Source of the DNA: Bactrocera neohumeralis
Taxonomy: Eukaryota > Arthropoda > Insecta > Diptera > Tephritidae
Length of the DNA stretch: 64,000 bases
NCBI RefSeq assembly: GCF_024586455.1
Contig: NC_065921.1
Coordinates: 46,894,574-46,958,573, forward strand
Direction: 5' to 3'
Positions 55,270 to 64,000 of the stretch are shown in pieces. Under the pieces are notes generated by a model that was not told the DNA's origin, searched no databases, and was given only the letters and a program-made list of their open reading frames with translations. A program made the position numbers and the translations under genes. How positions within the stretch are numbered: the stretch's first letter is position 1; each line of letters opens with the position of its first letter.

Positions 55270-56700
55270 CTGAAATTAAGAGATAATTCTTCTCTTATTT
55301 AGGTATGTCTGTATGTCAAAAATGGGTTGAATCAATCCAATACTTCCCTTAGCCCCCATATTCCAAATACAAAAATTTTCGAACTTCAGGATGAAGGGCA
55401 CCTCAAATACCCCACAGACTTCTTGGGGCATCATTCGTAAACATATATAATTATGCATGTGAAAAGTTGGAATGGATAAGTTCGAATTCCATGTATGTTT
55501 TCCTTTCCTAAAGTTAATTTGTCTCATATATATACATATACAATACTCTGGACAAAAATATAAAAATAAATGAGTTCCTATAGTCCCAATCTTCTATTAG
55601 TCTCCATATGAGTGTTCCATTAAATAAAGTTGATAGGTCGGATGTACAGTAATTTAATCACAACAGTTATATTCACGTCACCATAAAAATAGGAACAATT
55701 ATTGGCTATAGCAATATTCTTTTCTAAAGTTAAAGAAAAGGTTAGTTTTGTTAAAGCATAATCCGGTTAATATAAGATATCTATACTCTGAACAGGCTAT
55801 ATTGAATTTAGATTTATTTGTAGAATCCAAAAGGAAAGGTCGGAGACCCTATATAATTTATATATAACTCATATATAAAATTCATGAAAGTGAATTGACG
55901 CGTTGACGAACTGGTTTCTCATTTTAAGCTCCTTTTATCTTTAAGAACCTGATCATTTGTGGGAACCGCGAATATCGTTTCACTTTAACATTTACACAAA
56001 CTGAACGATCAAGTTCTAATAATTAAAGTTTTTTTTAAATTTTGTCGGGTACTCCAGCTTCAGTTCAACCGAAGTCAAAGTCACTTTATAATTTGGAGGT
56101 AGACTAATAAGAGATTGTCATGAGTAAAGATATTTTGGCATTTCGCTAAGTTCAGTTTAGGTGGATGTGTATGTGTTACATAAAGGTGTTTTCCTAATTG
56201 GGAATTAATTCACTTATCTAACAATTTTGTCCATGCATTTTACCTATTGACAAAACCGATTGATCTCTTTAAGCATATAGTACATTATTCAATGCAGCTT
56301 GCTGCGCTTTGCTTAGAAACCGGTATAACAACTGTGCTGCTTATTTTAGGGGCAACAATTGAATTAAATTAATTAACTAATAATTAATGGAGCGTTGTTA
56401 AATGAAATAATGCAGACCGCATTACTAACACGCATAGCAAAAGCAGCACAGCTTTATATGTATTGGACAGAAATTGCCACATTCTGGCTTTTATGTTGCG
56501 TAGTATTTTTAAAGCAAAATGTTAATTGAATTATATTGACTGGATGCAATTATGTAAATATCCTAATCGACATTGGCGGCTGAAGTGTCAATACTGCAAT
56601 AAAAACAAATACTTATTTACAATTGGGGTAAATCTAAATGGCTTGATGTATGGTAGAACTACCCGCACAATGGGCGTATGGAGTTCGCAAATTTAATGGC
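55270..56700. other. Intergenic DNA, no gene recognised
   Basis: Short frames without domains. Parts near 55560-56080 look like diverged dispersed repeat, but I cannot define ends. Confidence 0.5.
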
Positions 56701-56710
56701 TTGACTTGGC

Positions 56711-59598
56711 TTCTTCTTCTTCTTAATTGGCGCAGACACCGCTTACGCGATTATAGCCGAGTTAACAACAGCGCGCTAGTCATTTCTTCTTTTTGCTACA
56801 TGACGCCAATTGGATATTCCAAGCGAAGCCAGGTCCTTCTCCACTTGGTCCTCCCAACGGAGTGGAGGTCATCCTATTCCTCCTCGGCGGGTACTGCGTC
56901 GAATACTTTCAGAGCTGGAGTGTTTTCGTCCATCCGAACAACATGACCTAACCAGCGTAGCCGCTGTCTTTTAATTCGCTGAACTATGTAAATGTCGTCG
57001 TATATCTCGTACAGCTCATCGTTCCATCGAATGCGATATTCGCCGTGGCCATCGCGCAAAGGACCATAAATCTTTTGCAGAACTTTTCTCTCGAAAACTC
57101 GTAACGTCGACTCATCGGTTGCTGTCATCGTCCAAGCCTCTGCACCATATAGCAGGACGGGAATTATGAGTGACTTATAGAGTTTGGCTTTTGTTCGCCG
57201 AGAGAGGACTTTACTTTTCAATTGCCTACTCAGTCCGAAGTAGCACCTGTTGGCAAGAGCAATCCTGCGTTGGATTTCCAGGCTGACATTGTTGGCGAAA
57301 TTATCTACGACTTCAAAGTTGTGACTGTCAAAAGTGACGTGAGAGCCAAGTCGCGAGTGCGACGACTGTTTGCTTGATAACAGGAGATACTTCGTCTTGC
57401 CCTCGTTCACTGCCAGACCCATTTTCGGTGCTTCCTTGTCCAGCCTGGAGGAAGCAGAACTAACGGCGCGGGTGTTGAGGCCGATGATATCAATATCATC
57501 GGCATACGCCAGCAGCTGTACACTCTTATAGAAGATGGTACCTTCTCTATTTAGTTCTGCAGCTCGAACTATTTTCTCCAGAAGCAAGTTGAAGAAGTCG
57601 CATGATAGGGAGTAACCTTGTCTGAAACCTCGTTTGGTATCGAACGGCTCGGAGAGGTCCTTTCCGATCCTGACGGAGCTTTTGGTGTTATTCAACGTCA
57701 GTTTACACAGCCGTATTAGTTTTGTGGGGATACCAATTTCAGACATCGCGGCATAAAGGCAGTTCCGTTTTGTGCTGTCGAAAGCAGCTTTGAAATCGTA
57801 GAAGAAGTGGTGTGTGTCGATTCTCCTTTCACAGGTTTTTTCCAAGATTTGGCGCATGGTGAATATCTGGTCGGTTATTGATTTTCCATTCAGTTTGTTG
57901 ACGGTGGGCTTTAATCTTTCACACACTACGCTCGATAGAACCTTATACGCGATGTTGAGGAGGCTAATCCCACGGTAGTTGGCGCAGATTGTGGGGTCTC
58001 TTTTTTTATGGACACTTAAATTCCAATCGTTGGGCATGCTTTCGTTTGACCATATTTTACAGAGAAGCTGATGCATGCTCCCTATCAGTTCTTCGCCGCC
58101 GTGTTTGAATAGCTCGGCCGGCAATCCGTCGGCTTCTGCCGCTTTGTTGTTCTTCAGGCGAGCAATCGCTATTCGAACTTCTTCATGGTCGGGTAATGAA
58201 ACGTCTGCTCCATCGTCATCGATTGGGGAATCGGATTCGCCATCTCCTGGCGTTGTGGGTTCACTGCCATTCAGCACGACGACGAAGTGTTCCCTCCATA
58301 ATTTAAGTATGCTCTGGGCATCGGTGACTAGATCACCTTTGGGGGTTCTACAAGAGTATGCTCCGTAACGTTCCGATTTAGGCAGTCTGTTTTCATTCCG
58401 CTGCGATGAGGCACTCCACGTCGTATCAGCTGTTCTTTTGCACTTACCGGAAACCAATTGTTTCGGTTGCAGCTGTACGTAAGAAGTTTGAAATGCCGTC
58501 CCACCGTTCACTTATACCGAGTTGTTGACGAGTGCTTTCAGAGAGCAGGAGTGCAAGCCGAGTAGAAAATCGTTCGGCTGTCTGTTGTGATTGCAGCTTC
58601 TCGACGTCGAACCTTCCTTGTAATTGTTGACGTGCGTTTTTTGCTGCACAGAGGCGGGCGTGAATCTTGGCTGCAACAAGATAGTGGTCCGAGTCGATGT
58701 TAGGACCTCGGAGCGTACGCACGTCTAGAACACTGGAGACGTGTCTTCCGTCTACCACAACACGATCGATCTGGTTGGTGGCTTTTAGATCCAGATACAG
58801 CCAGGTAGCTTGATGTATCTTCTTGTGCTGGAATCTAGTAACACTGGTAACCATATTTCGGGCCCCGGCGAAGTCGATCAGCCTCAACCCATGTGGAGAT
58901 GTTTCGTCGTGGATGCTGAATTTATCGACCGTAGTGCCAAATATACCTTCTTTGCCCACCCTGGCGTTAAAGTCGCCAAGCACGATTTGGACATCGTGGC
59001 GGGGGCACCTCTCATAAGCGCGCTCCATACGCTCATAGAAGGCATCTTTGGTCACATCATCCTTCTCTTCCGTTGGGGCGTGGGCGCAAATCAGCGATAT
59101 GTTGAAGAACCTCTCTTTGATGCGGATTGTGGCTAGACGTTCATTCACCGGAGTTAATGATAGTGCTCGGCGGCGGAGTCTCTCTCCCACCACGAATCCA
59201 ACGCCAAACTGGCGCTCCTTTATATGGCCACTGCAGTAAATGCCACAAGGACCTACTTGTCTCTGTCCTTGTCCCGTCCATCGCATTTCTTGGACGGCGG
59301 TGATGTCAGCCTTTATTTTCGCGAGGACATTAAGCGTCGTAGTCCTTATTTCGTTTGCCGTGGTCGTCATCAAAAAGGGGGATTCTCATCCGAGGCTTGT
59401 TGTTCCTTTTCATTGGGGTGTTTCTTACGTGGCGGGTCCCAAACCCAGCGCACATCCCTATGTGGGGGATATTTCGCCCTCTCACTTTAGCTCGCCTTCG
59501 AGCAGATGTTCTAAGGCTACCAAGAGGATACTTGGTCAAAGACCGGAAGTTTAGAGCTGCTTGAGCCATGTGTAAAGGATTCGTTCCTGGACACTCCT
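56711..59598 (-). mobile_element. RTE-clade retrotransposon, nearly full-length, inactivated
   Basis: The (AAG)n 3' end is at 56711, and homology to the intact copy runs to about 59598, stopping roughly 55 bp short of the 5' end. I cannot find a target duplication. Together with the plus-strand copy at 49354-52614 it forms a large inverted pair about 4 kb apart. Confidence 0.88.
56874..59373 (-). pseudogene. Broken RTE endonuclease/reverse transcriptase
   Basis: A 309-codon frame (58444-59373) carries the endonuclease: QEMRW, LGDFNARVG, DSDHYLV. A 545-codon frame (56874-58511) carries the linker and RT, with AYADDIDIIG intact. About 190 bp between the NRLPKSERYG and AYSCRTPKG blocks is deleted, apparently at short matching sequences, which puts the two halves in different frames. 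In-frame losses remove the GPYQCGFRPG part of the RT fingers and the FVYLGTSINT block. Not functional. Confidence 0.88.
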
Positions 59599-60028
59599 CC
59601 TTCACTTAGTTTAGTGTTCCGTATTTCCATATATTTTTTGTACACATGTATATTAGGCAACCCAGTTACATATGTTCATTTTCATTCATCGGAGGGCAGA
59701 AGAGTATCGGCAGCTGCCGGGTATACAATATTTTTTGGACATATTTCAGTAAGAAGACGCAACTTAGGTGAGCGCAGACCAGGTTTCAGAAACCATTTTT
59801 TAAAATTCCGTTGACAAATAGTAACTTATCTTCACTTATGAATGTTGCAAAAACTTAAATTTTATCAACATCGAAATTTAAAAATTTACAGTTTAAAATC
59901 TATTATTTTTCCATCATACATTATATAGAAGTTTCCATATATATGCCTGACCTAATAATGTTAACAAGTTTGTTTGGATATCAGCAAAGAAATTTTGGCG
60001 AAATTAGTGGTAGCTAGTACAGCTGTTT

Positions 60029-60770
60029 TGTTAGGGTCTGGCAGTGAACGAGGGCAAGACGAAATATCTCCTGTCATCAAACAAACAGTCGTCGCACTCG
60101 CGACTTGGCTCTCACGTCGCTGTTGACAGTCATAACTTTGAAGTTGTAGATAATTTCGTCTATCTTGGAACCAGCGTAAGCACCACCAACAATGTCAGCT
60201 TAGAAATCCACCCAGAATAACTCTTGACAACAGGTGTTACTTCGGACTGAGTAGGAAATTGAGAAGCAAAGTCCTCTCTCGACAAACAAAAACCAAACTC
60301 TATAAGTCACTCATAATTCCCGTCCTGCTATATGGTGCAGAGTCTTGGACGATGTCAACAACGGATAAGTCGACGTTGCGAGTTTTCGAGAGAAAAGTTC
60401 TGCGAAAGATTTATGGTCCTTTGCGCGATGGCCACGGCGAATATCGTATTCGATGGAACGATGAGCTGTACGAGATATACGACGACATCGACATAGTTCA
60501 GCGAATTAAAAGACAGCGGCTACGCTGGCTAGGTCATGTTGTCCGAATGGACGAAAACACTCCAGCTCTGAAAGTATTCGACGCAGTACCCGCCGGGAGA
60601 AGCAGAGGAAGACCTCCACTCCGTTGGAAGGACCAAGTGGAGAAGGACCTGGCTTCGCTTGGAATATCCAATTGGCGCCACGTAGCGAAAAGAAGAAACG
60701 ACCGCCGCGCTGTTGTTAACTCGGCTATAATCGCGTAAGCGGTGTCTACGCCAATTAAGAAGAAGAAGAA
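60029..60770 (+). mobile_element. RTE-clade retrotransposon, 3' fragment
   Basis: RTE homology starts at GGGTCTGGCAGTGAACG (60034) after about 5 filler bases and ends with (AAG)n at 60770. The 12-bp duplication GTACAGCTGTTT lies at 60017-60028 and 60771-60782. The open part 60259-60738 (159 codons) encodes the C-terminal region with LLYGAESW and RIKRQRLRWLGHVVRMDE. There is no RT core, so it is a typical 5'-truncated dead copy. Confidence 0.92.
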
Positions 60771-60782
60771 GTACAGCTGTTT

Positions 60783-62407
60783 AATATTCAACTGATTTGT
60801 TCTCAATAAATTTCAGCGAAGCATTTTTACTTAAAGTAGCGATAGTATGTATAGTATATAATATGACATAAATGTCATTGTGCTTGTAGAAACCTCTCTT
60901 ACATATCTGCATATAAAGTCATTGTCAGGCTATTAATCCTTCGAAATATTTGTAAGAGCATAATTGTACTTATATGTAGTTAGTTAAGAGAATGCGCATA
61001 CGTGCATAAATATCTATGTATATGTCTTCACACATATTACTTTATATTATGTATTTTGTTAGTGTTAAATATATATACTTATTGGTTAGCAACTGGTCGT
61101 TTCTCCACTACACGTGTTGTAATGAAACTCTTTAGTCTGGTTTTCATGTTCTCGTTCTCCTGTTTGCTCTCCCATATAAGAAATTTTTGTTACTCGAACA
61201 ACATCATGAATGGTATTTACTATAACATATAGCTCTAATATTTACGACACCATATGTGGACAGCTTTATCTTTGTCCATTCTTATATGCATGCGCATTGA
61301 GTACACCATGTCGTATGAGTAATGCGAGGAAGTGTGATGAAGCTTTCTTGTCAAAACTCATTGAATATATGAAATTTTGTGGTTCTTGCCGAGTGAAAAT
61401 GAGAGAGAGAGCTGATGTTAAGCTTTGTTAATATGAAATTAAACCAGCAACTACAAAGTTGGAATGGAAAATAGCAACAAAAATAAGCGCAATAATAATA
61501 TAATACAGACTGAATATTGTGTGTGAAAAAGACCAGCTGCTTTTTTTTAGAGCTACATGAGAGAAAAACTCAAATACTGCTAACTATTTAGCATAAAACA
61601 TACATATACACCTTATCTCGGCTCTGTCCTTCACTTCTTCATTCACTCATTGCGTTTACATTCACTGACACCAACCGAATGAACGGGATACTCAAATGGA
61701 TGCGCAGTCTGGCGTCATTGCGCTGCTCTGTTATGATAACAGTGACGCTTTGTTCGGCAGCTGCGTTGATGAACCGCTCTTTAACGTGTTTAGTGCGTTC
61801 ACAAACATCATTCCGTCATTGACCGGACAAAATGTCGCACGCGGCCGTGCGTTTCTGCTTTTGGATTAAAAAAGGATATACTAATACAAAATATCAAACT
61901 AACGGAAATTGGGAGTTAGTGAAATTAGTGCGTGAGTTAAAAACTGTTCACTACCATATGGCTTAAGTGGACTTTACTTTAAAAATATTAATGTGTAAGA
62001 ATGCAAGTTGTGTCTTGCTTGACTTTCCAGCAGTGTCACAATATTTTTTATACAAAATTCCGTCTGTGATTGTTTTGCGACACTGCGCATGCTCAAAAAA
62101 TTCAAAATCCCACTGAAAGCTTTCAAAGTGTTAAAAAAATATTACGCTCGAAAATTTATAGGGAAAATATATAATTCAGATGTCGTTCAAAGTTTTACCA
62201 GTTAATATGTAAATTTTTCTTAATTTGTGGAATGCGGAATTAGCAAAAAGTTACTAAAAATAAGAAAACTTATTTCTAATTTTTCTTTGAATATAGAAAT
62301 ACTAAAATGTAAATAATATAAAAAACTGTGATATAAAACTTGATGTTATATTCACGTGTCTAATAAAACTAATAGAAAGGAAGAAAAAGTGTTAACTTAA
62401 CCTGCAC
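60783..62407. other. Intergenic DNA, no gene recognised
   Basis: Short frames only (for example 61002-61232 and 61210-61431) with no domain. A slightly more GC-rich stretch at 61640-61870 shows no coding signal I can name. Confidence 0.5.
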
Positions 62408-63160
62408 CCAGGTTATAATACCCCACACAAGGAAATTTCTTATAGTTTAGTGAATGAAAGCCATATTAGTGATCAGATGTGAACGTTATATTCGGAGATT
62501 GTAGCGCTCTTTTATTTACACGCATGTGTTTTAGTCACGTCCCACGGTATCGAAAGGAATGCAGGACGGCTGTTGACTTAATGACAGGCCGCAACCTACT
62601 GATATCACATACATCACGGTTTCTATGTTTCTGCATAGCAGAACTCGTCTTGAATATCCAGGAGCTTCGCAGTTCAAGGGATTAAAAAAGTAACAAACTT
62701 AGATATCAAGTCCCGCCTACAGCTCGCAAAAAGCTATATGCTATAGTGGGCCGATCTAAACAATTTTTTCGGAGATTGTAGCGTCTCTTTTATCAAAAAT
62801 GTGTGAATTTCATGAATATATCTTGTAAAATAAAAAAGTTATCCTACAAGGACTTGAGTTAGATCGGTCAGCTTGTAAGGCAGCTATATGCTTTATTGGT
62901 CCGATATAGAAGCAGTTCGGACAAATGAAGAGTTTTCTGATGTAGAAAAGACGTGTGGAAAATTTCAGAATGGTATCTTCAAAAATGCAACTGGAACTGA
63001 TTTGCGTAAGTACGGCCGGACAGACAGACAGACGGCCATTGCTAATTCGATCGTCATAATGTTCATTTAGGCGTCTACTTTATAGGGTCACCGACGCTTC
63101 CTTTTCAGTGTAATAAACATTGCGGCACACTTATTACTACACTCCTTCTGCTCAGAGTAT
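62408..63160 (+). repeat. Dispersed dipteran repeat of a second family
   Basis: It starts ACCCAGGTTATAATACCCCA and has AGCTATATGCTATAGTGGGC and AGCTATATGCTTTATTGGTC blocks. It ends with GGACAGACAGACAGACGGCC, TACTTTATAGGGTCACCGAC and CTGCTCAGAGTAT. The block order is that of a repeat common in Drosophila-like genomes. Non-coding. Confidence 0.6.
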
Positions 63161-64000
63161 AACTAAAGGTTTTACCTCTAAAACAGTGCTATTAAGAGAA
63201 CAGTTTTTCAGATTTATTCGAACAAGCAACTGTGCATATCAATGTTCGTCTACATTTTAGCCTTATTATCATTTTTCTACCGATACTATTCAGTAAGAGA
63301 CCCTTTGAATCTCGGAAATTTCTTAATGAGCCATCTAAAGACCTATTATTCTATCTACTTACATACGTAAGGGAAATTACAAGGTATGAATTTTGAAAGA
63401 AATTAAAATTGGTTACTGAAATATCAACTATTGACGTGGTTCGTATGGTTCCCTCTTATGTGCAAACTTATATTTTTCATCCTCCTACAGTTTTCACAGC
63501 GTCGTTATTACGACGCTTAGCCTTGAGATATTACATTTCTAATTATAATTTGATATATCTACAAGGTTTTAATGTACAAACATTCTGATGAAAAACAAAT
63601 TACCGCATGTAATACCACACACTTGTGTGCATAAATAAGATCATAAAAGTTTTTAGTTGGCGTAAATAAAATACTTTTAAAGAAAGTAAAATAAAAGTGC
63701 GTAGCATTCTAGAAAAAAATTATAATAAATACAATAATTTAGTAAAAACTATGTATATATGTATATATACACATATACATGTGGTTTTCGAAAAAAATCT
63801 ATATGTATGTTTCGCTTGTTTCCGTTTAAATAACTGTTTTGTCTATTTTATAAGAAGAGCTCATTATCATTATTTCTGCTAAACAAATTTACGTTAAATT
63901 CAGTTACTTATAACAGGTAAAAAATTCCGTACGTAAAAGCAAAATTATTTGAAACTCTTAATAAAAAATATTGTATATTGAAAATCGGTTCAGCCCTCTG
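63161..64000. other. AT-rich intergenic DNA
   Basis: I see no gene, repeat or regulatory element that can be supported here. Confidence 0.5.

Noticed and set aside
1..64000. CRISPR arrays, operons, ribosome-binding sites, tRNA or rRNA genes
   Set aside because: The DNA is eukaryotic, and no tRNA- or rRNA-like block was recognised by eye. A tRNA covariance search would be decisive.

Overview
This is AT-rich eukaryotic DNA from an insect, most likely a tephritid-type fruit fly (Diptera). The evidence is the mix of mobile elements: an RTE-clade non-LTR element ending in (AAG)n, jockey-like, BEL/Pao, Ty3/gypsy, errantivirus, Helitron, pogo and several mariner lineages, plus about 1.1 kb dispersed repeats with GGAC/GACA tracts and GTGGGCGTGG boxes. 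The genus is an inference. I found no host protein-coding gene, rRNA or tRNA that I can defend. The window reads as intergenic or heterochromatin-like DNA filled with nested transposons.

Layout: 1-1.1 kb, a foldback element with an 8-bp target duplication; 1.1-5.7 kb, no gene; 5.7-6.8 kb, a dispersed GGAC repeat; 8.8-10.5 kb, a jockey-like remnant (-) and a mariner-like remnant (+); 12.0-12.6 kb, RTE 3' fragment (+); 13.3-14.1 kb, a possible decayed mariner; 14.7-15.7 kb, inverted copy of the dispersed repeat; 17.8-19.1 kb, a dead Helitron with its 3' end; 22.1-25.2 kb, near full-length RTE copy (-), broken; 27.1 kb, a 138-bp MITE; 27.6-28.2 kb, mariner (-); 29.1-31.9 kb, a DNA transposon with long terminal inverted repeats, an 8-bp target duplication and an internally deleted transposase of a little-described family; 32.1-33.9 kb, a divergent dispersed repeat with a nested mariner; 35.2-37.1 kb, RTE (-); 37.1-38.0 kb, errantivirus 3' LTR and env remnant (-); 38.5-41.4 kb, Helitron (-); 41.4-43.4 kb, Ty3/gypsy pol (-); 43.4-43.8 kb, errantivirus integrase fragment (-); 43.8-43.9 kb, a 100-N gap; 43.9-49.0 kb, BEL/Pao element (+) with an extra zinc-knuckle ORF downstream of pol and a 438-bp 3' LTR; 49.3-52.6 kb, a full-length RTE (+) with one intact ORF; 52.6-54.6 kb, a pogo/CENP-B-type transposon; 56.7-59.6 kb, RTE (-); 60.0-60.8 kb, RTE fragment (+); 62.4-63.2 kb, another dispersed dipteran repeat.

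Only two reading frames look intact: the RTE endonuclease/reverse transcriptase at 49597-52587 and the 210-residue zinc-knuckle ORF at 47891-48523. Everything else is truncated, frameshifted or internally deleted. Target-site duplications read directly from the sequence define the ends of two elements with 8-bp duplications, several RTE copies, the pogo element and the small MITE. The best candidate for an undescribed system is the 29110-31909 transposon. The foldback element at 170-1104 shares its TAGGGTG terminus and its 8-bp duplication size.
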